From Bacillota bacterium (GTDB lineage: Bacteria; Bacillota_A; Clostridia; Lachnospirales; Lachnospiraceae), in contig JAEYMU010000040.1 of NCBI GenBank assembly GCA_023407175.1, forward strand, positions 62,001 to 126,000: DNA of 64,000 bases. Reading direction: 5' to 3'. Position numbers and translations under genes: made by a program. Every line of letters starts with the position of its first letter. Position 1 is the stretch's first letter. Below the pieces are notes generated by a model. The model was given only the letters and a program-made list of their open reading frames with translations, was not told where the DNA came from and searched no databases. Shown here piece after piece: positions 7,517 to 16,476 of this stretch.

Positions 7517-9373
7517 TTATTGACCATTCTTTCTGATATACCCTCCATACTGGGTCTTTATGCTGCCGTCCGCAAGAAAATTGTAAATAGCAGCCGTATA
7601 TTTTCCTCCAAGGCTTCTCGAACTGTTCTCCAGCTTTATAATAAAATAGTCCTCCTTTGCAAAGTAATAGATTCCATTTCCCTTATAAAGCTCCTGGAGT
7701 ATTTCATCAGTGTACTTCTTCAGGTAATATTTCTTAACGTTTCCTGTGAATACGGGCGTCTTGGCCGCACAGTAGGGGCAGCCCGGATCGGTATCATTCG
7801 GATACAGCTCATAGTACCTGGAGCAGACCAAACAGAGGACTATATTCCTCTTTGTAACCACGGACAGATTAACATAAAACCCCTTATAGCTTATGGTAAC
7901 ATTCTGCGGTCCGACATATATCTTGTCCAGATTGTCTGCATAGCCGTCCGTTACAAGCTCAGTATGTCCGTCCAAATAGGTGGCCTGCAAGGTTACCCCG
8001 TTTTCCTTTAGAGTGGTTCCCCGGTAAATCGATAGGCTTCCCGTTGCCGGTTCTATAATCTCCAGACGTTTCAGCCAGGCCCTGCAGTAGGGGCAGCCCG
8101 GATCAGAACCAGCTCCATTCAGGTTATAGGTATGTCCGTTCGTACATATTTTTGTCATTGGGATAACGGTAACAGCAATGGTGCAGGTCTTTGTCCCGGT
8201 GGTTTTGGCATTGTCCGCCAGACCGGAATAGGTTAATGTGACTGTCTGGTTACCCAGCTTGGTATTATCGTATCCTGATGCTGTGGCAACAATGGTTTTT
8301 GTCGAGCCGTCAAGATAGGTTGCTTTTATAGTTGAAATGATGGGATCTCCACGGTAAACCGTTTGTACCGAGTGAGTTGCAGAAATTGAGATAACTGTTG
8401 TGGAGCAATCCGGTGTGGTATCTTCCGTTAATCCGCAGTCAAGATCATAAGAATCGACCGTCTTACCGCAGGTTAATATAGAATTATAATATGTAATCCC
8501 TTCCTGCAGCCCACATATAAGCTTTTTCCCTACTATTTGACCGCATTTATACGATGTGACCGGAGAAGCAACCGTTTCAGAATATCCGCAAGCCCCAGCT
8601 CTCTTATAGACCAAATTCGGACCGCCTACATAGGTTTGATACCCGCATGTATCACAGGTGTATCCATAGACATATGTTGTATAGGCGCCTCCACATGCAG
8701 GACATCCTTTGGTATAGGAATTCGTACCATACACAATCCTCATTGTACCTGTACACACAGCATCAGCATAGCAATAACTTGTATGAATATGGGCATAAGG
8801 AACCAGTTGATAACAGGAAGAATTATGTACATGCGGCACTTCCTTGATATAGCAGCCTCCGCCTGTGATAGGGGAACCGGTATGACGATGCTCCGAATAG
8901 CAATTATTCGTATGAACATGACCTGCATCAGCAGGAGTATTAACCGCAGCGGCTAATACACTCTCATTTGTTTCCGTATTGCCAGTACCGGAGCTTATCG
9001 GATCTGAAACAGCCGGGATATCTGTCTTCACTGTTGTAAGTACATATTCATTCTTCCCCGTATAGGCCGAATTCTGGTCCTCAATTATTTCATCGGCTGT
9101 CCGGAAACGGTATTCCGGTTCGAATACCAGCTGCCGGTGTTCCAGAGTTATATCATATAAAAGCCCCGTTTTTGATAATATCTCCAGAAATTCATCGTAC
9201 CTATCCTTTGTCAGATATCCCCGGCCTCGGATCTCATTGACCAGCGTTGCAGTATCCATACCTGCCAGAGTCATAATCAGGGAGTCCTGCTTTAATCCGA
9301 AATACAGAAAGGTAAAGAAAAACATTACCAGTGTGGCCAGTATGCCATCCACAATATAGTCCAGTGGTTTCAT
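7517..9373 (-). CDS. Cys/His-rich Ig-like surface protein with pilin-like ends
   Basis: A 618-residue protein anchored by an N-terminal membrane helix (about 8-28). The next segment (RGRGYLTKDRYDEF, LSKTGLLYDI) matches the N-terminal module of DUF4320-like pilin relatives. Then comes a His/Cys region with the repeat HxHxxxCY (HVHTNNCY, HVHNSSCY, HIHTSYCY) and several CxxC pairs. Ig-like domains of the bacterial Big_3 type (YLDGSTKTIV, LGNQTVTLTYSG) follow, with zinc-ribbon-like units ending SDPGCPYC or TDPGCPYC. The last roughly 70 residues return to a pilin-like module (EILQELYKGNGIYYF). It is paralogous to the next gene upstream, two bases away, and has a GGAGGTG ribosome site. Confidence 0.75.
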   Translation of the reverse strand: MKPLDYIVDGILATLVMFFFTFLYFGLKQDSLIMTLAGMDTATLVNEIRGRGYLTKDRYDEFLEILSKTGLLYDITLEHRQLVFEPEYRFRTADEIIEDQNSAYTGKNEYVLTTVKTDIPAVSDPISSGTGNTETNESVLAAAVNTPADAGHVHTNNCYSEHRHTGSPITGGGCYIKEVPHVHNSSCYQLVPYAHIHTSYCYADAVCTGTMRIVYGTNSYTKGCPACGGAYTTYVYGYTCDTCGYQTYVGGPNLVYKRAGACGYSETVASPVTSYKCGQIVGKKLICGLQEGITYYNSILTCGKTVDSYDLDCGLTEDTTPDCSTTVISISATHSVQTVYRGDPIISTIKATYLDGSTKTIVATASGYDNTKLGNQTVTLTYSGLADNAKTTGTKTCTIAVTVIPMTKICTNGHTYNLNGAGSDPGCPYCRAWLKRLEIIEPATGSLSIYRGTTLKENGVTLQATYLDGHTELVTDGYADNLDKIYVGPQNVTISYKGFYVNLSVVTKRNIVLCLVCSRYYELYPNDTDPGCPYCAAKTPVFTGNVKKYYLKKYTDEILQELYKGNGIYYFAKEDYFIIKLENSSRSLGGKYTAAIYNFLADGSIKTQYGGYIRKNGQ

Positions 9374-9374
9374 T

Positions 9375-11942
9375 CTATGTAATCACCTCCCCACCGCATA
9401 TGTATCTTTCTCTCCGCATGGCCTCCATACCTAAGCCGGTACCTGGAATGAGCTTCTGTATCCTTTTATACATGGCTTCCCCCAGAGAAGTTACCGCAAT
9501 GGTAAAATAATCTCCTTCTTTCAGATAATAGATTCCATCCTTGTAAAGAGAAGCCAGAATTTCATGGGAATATGTCACGTCAAAGTATAGTACGGCTTCC
9601 TTTACTTTTGCATCTGCGGTGCAGACCGGACATCCCGGGTCGGTTCCGTCCTCATTGAGATAATACTGGGTGCTGCACACCGGACAGGTAACAAAGGCAG
9701 CGTTATCAACCACAGTAATGATCAGGCTGGTATCGAAGCCTCCGTAATGGATTGTGATGGTCTGCTCTCCCAGGACATCTGCCTGGTATCCGCTTACCGT
9801 CCAGCCGGTATAGGTCAGTTCCGAATGGGTGTCCTTATAAATCAGGGTAATTTCAAGCTTCAGGGCAGCCCGGTATCTGACCTGGGTTCCGCCGTCTCTA
9901 AGCCCGGCCTCTATGCCGGTCAGAGTAGTGGAGCATACAGGACACCCATCCCGATGAGCGGAACGATCATATACAAGTCTGCAATAGGAACAGGTTGTCA
10001 TACCATCCACTACCGTTACCGATATTTCATCTGAAGCCTTTTTATAATAAACAGATACCTCATAAATACCGGCAGTCTCCGGAATAAAATTGGTATACCA
10101 TCCAACCACCGCTTCCCTATGGCCGTCCCGGTATGTGGCTGTTACAGTCAAATTTACCGGATCATTGATTCCTACGGTCAGATTTTTGGGCGAGGCGGAA
10201 ATGCTAACCACCTCCGCAGCACAATACGGGCAGCCCGGATCGCTTCCATCCTCATTCAAATCATATTCCACCCCACAGGTCCCGCAGATTTTTGTGTTAC
10301 TCCTAACTGTTACCAATAGATACGTATATGCCGTGCTATAGGAGATTTTAACACTCTGCACCCCAACCAGGTTTGCATTATAGTTGCTGGTCCACCCGGT
10401 TATAATTCCGCTGGTTCCGTTTCGATAAGCTGCTGTAACGGTTATCCCCAGACCTTCCCCTTTGTTCACGGTTATGTTATCCTGGACAGCAGATATACTA
10501 ATTACAGTATGGGCACAAATCGGACAACCCTGATCCGTATCATTTTTATCCAGCTCGTATTCTGATCCGCAGATCGGGCAGGCTGTGGTCAACCTGGTTA
10601 TGTTGATTTGGACTGTTGTGGTTTTTGTTATGCCGTTTTCCGTATAGGATACCGTGACTGTCTGGGTCCCCAGGACCGTATTATTGAAGCCGGTTACCGT
10701 ATAATTTGTAACGGTCTTAGCGGTGTTATCCTGATAGATTGCGGTAACTGTAAGGTCATAATTTGTATATCTGGTTACATTCTGCGGGGATGGCAAAGCC
10801 GAGATGCTGATCAGATTCGGTTTAACCAATACGGTGACTGTACAGCTTACGTATGATCCATCTGGTTTTTCATATTCGGAATAAGTAAGGGTTACTGTCT
10901 GGATACCGGCTTTGCTTGCATCAAATCCGGATACTGTACAGTCCACTGTTTCCGTGTGTCCGTCTAAATATGTTGCTGTTGCAGTTGTTATAATTGAATT
11001 TCCTATCTCAACTGTTTGTGTTGGTGCTGTTGCAGAGATACTTGTTACTATTTTATTGCATACCGGTAAGCACATACTCCCGGACGAATCATAATAATAC
11101 CCTTCTGTTTTTCCGCAAGTCAGGTAAGATGTATAACGTTCAATTGTAGATTCTGTTTTACCACAATTTAAGCTATAAGAGCTGGGAGTTGATGTACTGA
11201 TTGTACAGGTAAGCTTATTAACCGTACCGGTACAAGTAAAGGAAGAAGGTGCCGGAATATGACCGCATGCGCTGCCTGTAGCCGTTCCATAGATATGACC
11301 GCAAGAAGAACAGGTTCTTGCATATGTTGTTATCAATACATTTTTTCCGCAGGTTCTACACAAATAATATCCCGAAGATAAATAAGTCGGTGCCACAGCT
11401 GCTCCGCAGGCAGCAGAAGAATAACACCCTGCCGAATGGGAATGATAATGTGCTGTACCATAACATCCTCCCCCACTGGTAGAATTGCCTGTATGCACAT
11501 GATATATCGGGTAGGAAGTATAACAGGAAGCTTCGTGCACATGTAATATCCCCTTATAGCAAGCATCCGTATGCATATGGGAAGAATCTGTACTAAGGCT
11601 TAATGACTTAATATCTGAACTGGTTTTATCATATGCTGCTTTATGAACGCTATTTTCATTCTCTGACGCTAAGTCCTTTGTAAAAACCGGATGGGATATC
11701 TTCATTTCAACATCATAGGAATCCCCGGTCACACTGAGCTTCTCCAGATACTCATCATACATGTCATCTGTAAGATACCCCTGATGTCTGGCTGTATCGT
11801 TAAATTCAGCGGTCAGCGTGTTCACGGTATTACCGGCAGCTTCTGCCTGTAGCTGTGCTATGTATTGAAGAGGTGTGAGTATCATCATAATTGCGGTTAT
11901 GATAATTGCTGTCACTCGGCCTGCTGCGTCCACGCTTTTCAC
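9375..11942 (-). CDS. Large Cys/His-rich multi-Ig surface protein with pilin-like ends
   Basis: An 855-residue paralogue of the following gene with more repeats. An N-terminal membrane helix (about 10-32) and a conserved module (ARHQGYLTDDMYDEYLEKL) lead into a His/Cys-rich segment (HMHTDACY, HVHEASCY and further HxH and CxxC pairs). At least five Ig-like units of about 75 residues follow. Several are separated by ribbons of the form CxxC-x14-CxxC with an acidic loop (DKNDTDQGCPIC, NEDGSDPGCPYC, NEDGTDPGCPVC). The C-terminus (YSHEILASLYKDGIYYL) matches that of its paralogue. The start is GTG and its ribosome site is weak, so the first residues are uncertain. An extracellular adhesin or minor pilin that binds metal is an inference. 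Confidence 0.75.
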   Translation of the reverse strand: MKSVDAAGRVTAIIITAIMMILTPLQYIAQLQAEAAGNTVNTLTAEFNDTARHQGYLTDDMYDEYLEKLSVTGDSYDVEMKISHPVFTKDLASENENSVHKAAYDKTSSDIKSLSLSTDSSHMHTDACYKGILHVHEASCYTSYPIYHVHTGNSTSGGGCYGTAHYHSHSAGCYSSAACGAAVAPTYLSSGYYLCRTCGKNVLITTYARTCSSCGHIYGTATGSACGHIPAPSSFTCTGTVNKLTCTISTSTPSSYSLNCGKTESTIERYTSYLTCGKTEGYYYDSSGSMCLPVCNKIVTSISATAPTQTVEIGNSIITTATATYLDGHTETVDCTVSGFDASKAGIQTVTLTYSEYEKPDGSYVSCTVTVLVKPNLISISALPSPQNVTRYTNYDLTVTAIYQDNTAKTVTNYTVTGFNNTVLGTQTVTVSYTENGITKTTTVQINITRLTTACPICGSEYELDKNDTDQGCPICAHTVISISAVQDNITVNKGEGLGITVTAAYRNGTSGIITGWTSNYNANLVGVQSVKISYSTAYTYLLVTVRSNTKICGTCGVEYDLNEDGSDPGCPYCAAEVVSISASPKNLTVGINDPVNLTVTATYRDGHREAVVGWYTNFIPETAGIYEVSVYYKKASDEISVTVVDGMTTCSYCRLVYDRSAHRDGCPVCSTTLTGIEAGLRDGGTQVRYRAALKLEITLIYKDTHSELTYTGWTVSGYQADVLGEQTITIHYGGFDTSLIITVVDNAAFVTCPVCSTQYYLNEDGTDPGCPVCTADAKVKEAVLYFDVTYSHEILASLYKDGIYYLKEGDYFTIAVTSLGEAMYKRIQKLIPGTGLGMEAMRRERYICGGEVIT

Positions 11943-11955
11943 CTTGCTTTCGATT

Positions 11956-12936
11956 TTATATAAATTCCTGTATCAGAGCTTTACAGAACTTTGCCTCTCC
12001 AGGATATATACAATCTTTCTGGAAATCAAATAGTTTCTTTCGGATTTTATTCCTATCCGCATCGGTTGGATTGTTACAAATGTCATAGATAATGCGCACC
12101 CTGACCGTATTACAATCCCCGCTGTTCTTTTTCAGATATTGCTTTACCGTGTCATAGATACCGCTTTCCTTTACCGTTGTGTCACCCAGCTTCATTCGCA
12201 GGAACAAATCTTCTGAAAGTACAATATTACGTATCATCTCCGGTATCATTTCCAAATGGGGATAGAATTCCTCCAGGCAGTTTTTCGCACCGGACCAATC
12301 CCTTAAATCCATAAGACGATAGCATTCCAGTATTTTATGATACCCAATCACTGTATTTGTAAGATCCGAGCCCTCCGGTACCTCCAATATACCGCCAGGC
12401 ATTTCACTGTATGTTTTCCCTTTCAAAAGCTCCGATACAATATCGAATTGTCTCTGATAGCATATTCTTGCATAAGGATCCTTCAACAAATCATGAAGGA
12501 CCAGGCCATCATTGGATATCCCCGATTTTCTATTGGGGTATCCATTCAGCAATGCAAAGGAATATCCATAAAAGGCAAACAGTAATAACCCAATACTATG
12601 TACCAGCGGAAGCTTAAAAGGGCTTAAAACGAATGCAGTCGCGATTATTGCCGTAATAAAATTCAGTACAATTCCGCCTATTGTCATCCACACAAAAGGA
12701 TAATTATCTTTTGCCGGAGGCTTTATCAGACACTGTCCAAGGGTTCCCATACCCCGGTATCTCCTGTGAGAATAGCTCTGATTATCTTTTATCAGGACAA
12801 TATTGAATATCCGGAGGACCAGGAAGCGATAGCCTGTAATTTTACCAAAGACCAGGTGCCCTGTTTCATGTATGATAACCTGTGCCAGAAAAGTACAAAA
12901 CACATACAAAAACAATCCGATTGATAGACCGAACAT
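11956..12936 (-). CDS. M50-family membrane metalloprotease
   Basis: A 326-residue membrane protein with the zinc motif HETGH at residues 23-27 in the first membrane helix. A second hydrophobic pair around 85-135 is followed by NGYPNRKSGISNDG, which is placed like the third metal ligand (NxxPxxxxDG) of site-2-type proteases. The C-terminal half (from about residue 150) is soluble and helical, unlike stand-alone S2P enzymes. It sits in the middle of the Tad-like operon between a small pilin-like gene and the large surface protein, with a GGAGA site before the ATG. Processing of pilin-like substrates or of a signalling factor is possible. No type A24 prepilin peptidase gene is visible in the window. 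Confidence 0.75.
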   Translation of the reverse strand: MFGLSIGLFLYVFCTFLAQVIIHETGHLVFGKITGYRFLVLRIFNIVLIKDNQSYSHRRYRGMGTLGQCLIKPPAKDNYPFVWMTIGGIVLNFITAIIATAFVLSPFKLPLVHSIGLLLFAFYGYSFALLNGYPNRKSGISNDGLVLHDLLKDPYARICYQRQFDIVSELLKGKTYSEMPGGILEVPEGSDLTNTVIGYHKILECYRLMDLRDWSGAKNCLEEFYPHLEMIPEMIRNIVLSEDLFLRMKLGDTTVKESGIYDTVKQYLKKNSGDCNTVRVRIIYDICNNPTDADRNKIRKKLFDFQKDCIYPGEAKFCKALIQEFI

Positions 12937-12945
12937 GATCTCTCC

Positions 12946-13323
12946 TTAACCTGTCAATCCGGTATATAATATTGCCTTGATATCCCCATTTTCATCATAT
13001 AAATAGGTTTTTCGATAGCTGATATCCCGGATCTTATAATTTTTTATGTTATTCGGGTCGAAGGTTCCCTTTGGGATTGCCATCTCATCAATTTTGATAT
13101 TATACTCCGATACATTGCATAAAGTGGCAATCAGCTCCGCACCGGATACTATTTCCCGGTTCAAACCATTATATTGCTGATATATCTCTTTATCCGCATA
13201 GCCTTCCCTTACACTTTTTAATGTATCTTTATAGAGTTCCGAATGATAGATGAGGAGCCACACGCCTGTACAAAATAAAATGATAGAAAACGCCAGGCGA
13301 AACACTTTATTAATATCTGACAT
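12946..13323 (-). CDS. Small pilin-like membrane protein
   Basis: A 125-residue protein with one N-terminal membrane helix (about 9-29) and a short extracytoplasmic domain. The segment IVSGAELIATL is the counterpart of GSEIVNFI and GSEVVNLI in the next two upstream genes, so all three belong to one family. The start at MSDINK is chosen for its AAGGGTGA site; a longer frame would add 23 residues with no membrane signal. It ends 10 bases before the protease gene. It lacks the Gly-cleavage motif of classical prepilins. Confidence 0.65.
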   Translation of the reverse strand: MSDINKVFRLAFSIILFCTGVWLLIYHSELYKDTLKSVREGYADKEIYQQYNGLNREIVSGAELIATLCNVSEYNIKIDEMAIPKGTFDPNNIKNYKIRDISYRKTYLYDENGDIKAILYTGLTG

Positions 13324-13418
13324 ATAATCACCCTTTTTTCTGGAGCTGCTGCTGTAAGATACCCTTTTCTTGTCTATGGCAGGGCTCAACATCTTACTTA
13401 TTAAACTCCACTGATTTC

Positions 13419-13868
13419 CTACTGCTTTATAAATTTGACACCGATTATTACGTCATTGGCATTTTTTATCACATTCCCTGAAAAGGCTGCCATTGGATCG
13501 ATATACCGCCCATCGGTGAAGCTTCGGATATTGCTTATATAGTTTCCGTTCGTATAGGTATACTCTGAACTGCCCTGAATTACTGTAATATAAAACGGAC
13601 CGGTTTCACTCCCTTTATAATCTCCCAGGTATTGTTTTATGAAATTGACTATTTCACTGCCGGCTATATTGTTTTTACTGTCAAATTTCATAATTCCGCT
13701 GTCCCTGATGTCATTGTTCAATTCCGCCATCTGGGATATTGCATTCTTGCTGATTTCCCTTCCCATATTCATAGCACTGAATCCCAGCCATACTATGATG
13801 CAGGTAATAATGGTGGCAGCTGCAATTAACAATATTTTAACTGCGTCTGAAATATAGTTTCCTTTCAT
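13419..13868 (-). CDS. Small pilin-like protein, paralogue of next gene
   Basis: A 149-residue protein: a short basic N-terminus (MKGNYISDAVKILLI), a membrane helix to about residue 30, then a periplasmic or extracellular domain. Two segments match its neighbour: GSEIVNFIKQYL in the middle and AFSGNVIKNANDVIIGVKF at the end. The three-base gap to the upstream gene and the shared ends indicate tandem duplication. The hydrophobic N-terminus and size fit a Flp/TadE-like subunit, but a prepilin peptidase site is not evident. Confidence 0.68.
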   Translation of the reverse strand: MKGNYISDAVKILLIAAATIITCIIVWLGFSAMNMGREISKNAISQMAELNNDIRDSGIMKFDSKNNIAGSEIVNFIKQYLGDYKGSETGPFYITVIQGSSEYTYTNGNYISNIRSFTDGRYIDPMAAFSGNVIKNANDVIIGVKFIKQ

Positions 13869-13871
13869 AAA

Positions 13872-14351
13872 TTACATCTGCATAAACTCAATACAGATGA
13901 TTATATTATTGGCATCCTTATATACCTTGCCGGAAAAGGATGCATTAGGATTGATATAATAGGCATCTGCCTTACTGGTGGATACCGCATTTGCGGTCTT
14001 CTCTCCCAATTTTGCCGAAGCTGTTGCAGTAGCTGTGGTGAAGGCGTAGTTATAATCCCGGTTGGCGCTTGCCTTTGTGCTTACTCTAATTGCAAGGTAA
14101 TCATCCGAGTTTAATACTTTTTTGATCAGATTTACCACTTCACTTCCCTGGACGGTGGCTCCGTCATAGATTGCCTTATCAATGTCCTGATATTGACTGG
14201 TCATGTTGTTAAGGTTACTGGTGCCTGAATTGATTGCGGATTTTCCTTCATTGGTCATCTTAAATGCCAATGCACATAAAACGCATACCACGATTACCGT
14301 TGCTACTACAATCAAAATCTTTGCTGCATCACTAATGTTATTTGTTTTCAT
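13872..14351 (-). CDS. Candidate major pilin-like subunit
   Basis: A 159-residue protein with the N-terminus MKTNNISDAAKILIVVAT, a membrane helix at about 10-32, a helical segment, and a Thr/Ala/Ser-rich region near 105-125 (TTATATASAKLGEKTA) like those of exposed pilin loops. The motif GSEVVNLIKKVL and the C-terminus ASFSGKVYKDANNIII are shared with the following paralogue. The start at 14351 has a GGGAG site; the ATG six codons upstream does not. Two hairpins precede the gene, consistent with a highly expressed structural subunit. Calling it the major pilin is an inference. Confidence 0.65.
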   Translation of the reverse strand: MKTNNISDAAKILIVVATVIVVCVLCALAFKMTNEGKSAINSGTSNLNNMTSQYQDIDKAIYDGATVQGSEVVNLIKKVLNSDDYLAIRVSTKASANRDYNYAFTTATATASAKLGEKTANAVSTSKADAYYINPNASFSGKVYKDANNIIICIEFMQM

Positions 14352-14365
14352 TTTTACTCCCATCC

Positions 14366-14417
14366 GCACGCTTTAGCGTGCACTCAAATCAATAGTTGAA
14401 AGTGCTTTTCTTTCAAC
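14366..14417 (-). promoter_or_regulatory. Two hairpins upstream of the pilin-like gene
   Basis: GCACGC-TTTA-GCGTGC (14366-14381) and GTTGAAAG-7-CTTTCAAC (14395-14417) lie in the 106-base gap before the pilin-like gene. Neither ends in a U-run. They could mark an RNA processing site or stabilise the pilin part of the operon message. Confidence 0.5.
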
Positions 14418-14457
14418 CTTCTTTCTCCTTTTTTATGTAAATATCGGACCCTTGTAA

Positions 14458-16476
14458 TTACACACTTTGCATCATTTCCTTGAACGTATTCAACGCTTCC
14501 AGGGATGTAACAAGTAAGGGAATGATCAGATAGACTATGATCAATACTGCGGGAATCCAGGATATGAATTGCGCCCGATCCGCCCTTTTTTGCACCGATA
14601 TTTCGTTCTCGAGCTTCCTGCGCTCGTGATAATTTTCACGGTCGGAGGCTATTTCATCGAAGGCTTTATATATGGCAATGGAATCACACCGGATCAAATT
14701 ATCCGTAAGCCGAATAAAGGGCCCGAAGGCTTCTTTTTCCTTCATCTGTTCCAGCGCTTCGATGTCACCGCTGCTATAATCATTGATACATTCCTGTATT
14801 GTCTGCCGGAATACTTCCGCAAACAGCTCCATTTCCTCCAATAGCTCTTTCACCGTGATATGGTCACTGTACATCAGCATATAGATAATTGAATTTAACT
14901 GATTTACTTCATCTTCCATATTCAGCTGTAAAACTTTTTTCTTATATAGAAGCATCCAGAACGGGATAAAGTAGGCTATAATGGAAGCCGCAATACAGCT
15001 AAGAAGCTCATACCAGCTAAAATATTCCTCATGATAAAGCTCTACCCTGTTGATTACCTCCTGCGCAATTGCTTCATTGACGGAGGAATTGTAAAAAGTA
15101 CCTTCCTCTGTCAACCTGTTTAGCAATTCCTCCTGATTTATCACCTCTTTATTTTTATAAATCCCTACATAGCTTATAATTGTCTCCCTGATTGCTTTTG
15201 CCGAAGCGGCATTGACGGACATAATACCATCCGGAAGAGAATTCACCGAATACAGAATATTTTTTTGATTGACCTCATGAAGATAGATGACAAACAGAAT
15301 CGATGCAAGGCATACTCCGGCCGAAAATATCATTCTTTTTAATAAAAGCTGCCTGGGTGAAATTGATTCCCCGATTCTTTTCAAAATATCTTTAATTTCA
15401 TACATTTTTTTCTCATGCTTTTCCTCATAGTTGTCCAATATCTTTTTGACAGCCCCTATCCTCTCCAATCTTTTTAGATAAGTATAATTCCCTGGCAGCT
15501 GTCTTCTTGTTTCCTTAAGCTGGTTGTTAAGAAGATAAATACCGAAGGCTGTCAGTAGGGTAGCTGCCGCGTATATAATTCCGCCCCTTCCATTATAAAA
15601 GGCTTCCAGCTCCGGAACCATGGATATACCATATTTACGAATTTCATCGATTGGAACACATACTGCAATTGTTACAAAGGTGATACCTGAGAATTTAAAG
15701 CGTATCCTTCTCTGCTTGATATTCTCTGTCTCTATTTCTTTTTTCAGATTATCAAGATTTAATGCAAACAGATTCTGTCCGTTAATTGTTTTATCATTGT
15801 ATTCCATAACATTGATACACAGGGAAAGAAACATCTTTAAGTACCTGTTGTGCATTGTAGTGTTGTAATTCATCACCGCCTCCTTTACATTACTGGCGGT
15901 TACAATTTCATACAGCTTATTTGCATGCACCCTCATTTCATAGCTTTTGATATCCCTGATGGATAACAGGATAGCATCATCAACCATACGGTTGATATAG
16001 AAATTATGGCGTACATTAGATAGAAATAAAGCCATATCCTCCAAAAGCTTCAGTTCCGTATTGGTCATCCTATAGCTGATGACCTCTGCATTAATAACAT
16101 AAACCAGCAGGATGGATACCGCCGTATTATTAAAATCCATACCTTTTAAAAATACGAGTCCAACCGCGATGAAGCAAAAAAGCCAGGTCAGAATTGTTGT
16201 GTTAACTGTCTTTCTGGCCATATCTTCCGCATCGCCGGGATACAGGATTTCATAATACCGGCTGATTCGGTCCACATAGCTGCGCGTCAGTTCTATTTTA
16301 TTAAGATACCGGTAAATAACCAGGGTAAGGTCTTTCCCTGACCTTTTTGCCAGGGAGGAGCCTACGTTTTTTTTCATCCTGTCGCTGCGGTCCTTCCTTT
16401 CAATAAGAGACAGGACGACCGGCAAGACGATCAGCAAAGCTATCCCCATGATAAGCAGCAACTGCCTGTTAATCAT
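14458..16476 (-). CDS. TadB/TadC-like membrane platform protein with two GspF-like halves
   Basis: A 672-residue integral membrane protein. The first half (to about residue 320) and the second half (from about 370) each have GspF-like topology: a membrane helix, a long cytoplasmic helical domain (for example MEDMALFLSNVRHNFY versus VNQLNSIIYMLMYSDHIT), then one or two membrane helices. In standard Tad systems TadB and TadC are separate proteins of about 300 residues; here one polypeptide has the combined size. It overlaps the upstream ATPase gene by four bases (ATGA), so partner ATPase and platform are coupled. Overall similarity to known families is low, so the GspF assignment rests on topology and context. 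Confidence 0.7.
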   Translation of the reverse strand: MINRQLLLIMGIALLIVLPVVLSLIERKDRSDRMKKNVGSSLAKRSGKDLTLVIYRYLNKIELTRSYVDRISRYYEILYPGDAEDMARKTVNTTILTWLFCFIAVGLVFLKGMDFNNTAVSILLVYVINAEVISYRMTNTELKLLEDMALFLSNVRHNFYINRMVDDAILLSIRDIKSYEMRVHANKLYEIVTASNVKEAVMNYNTTMHNRYLKMFLSLCINVMEYNDKTINGQNLFALNLDNLKKEIETENIKQRRIRFKFSGITFVTIAVCVPIDEIRKYGISMVPELEAFYNGRGGIIYAAATLLTAFGIYLLNNQLKETRRQLPGNYTYLKRLERIGAVKKILDNYEEKHEKKMYEIKDILKRIGESISPRQLLLKRMIFSAGVCLASILFVIYLHEVNQKNILYSVNSLPDGIMSVNAASAKAIRETIISYVGIYKNKEVINQEELLNRLTEEGTFYNSSVNEAIAQEVINRVELYHEEYFSWYELLSCIAASIIAYFIPFWMLLYKKKVLQLNMEDEVNQLNSIIYMLMYSDHITVKELLEEMELFAEVFRQTIQECINDYSSGDIEALEQMKEKEAFGPFIRLTDNLIRCDSIAIYKAFDEIASDRENYHERRKLENEISVQKRADRAQFISWIPAVLIIVYLIIPLLVTSLEALNTFKEMMQSV

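Noticed and set aside
8537..8956. 139-codon plus-strand frame in the Cys/His-rich surface gene
   Set aside because: Antisense to repeated Cys/His/Tyr codons, without a start signal.
9375..11942. Repeated DNA units considered as a CRISPR-like or tandem DNA repeat
   Set aside because: The periodicity is at the protein-domain level (about 75-100 residues) and the DNA copies are diverged.
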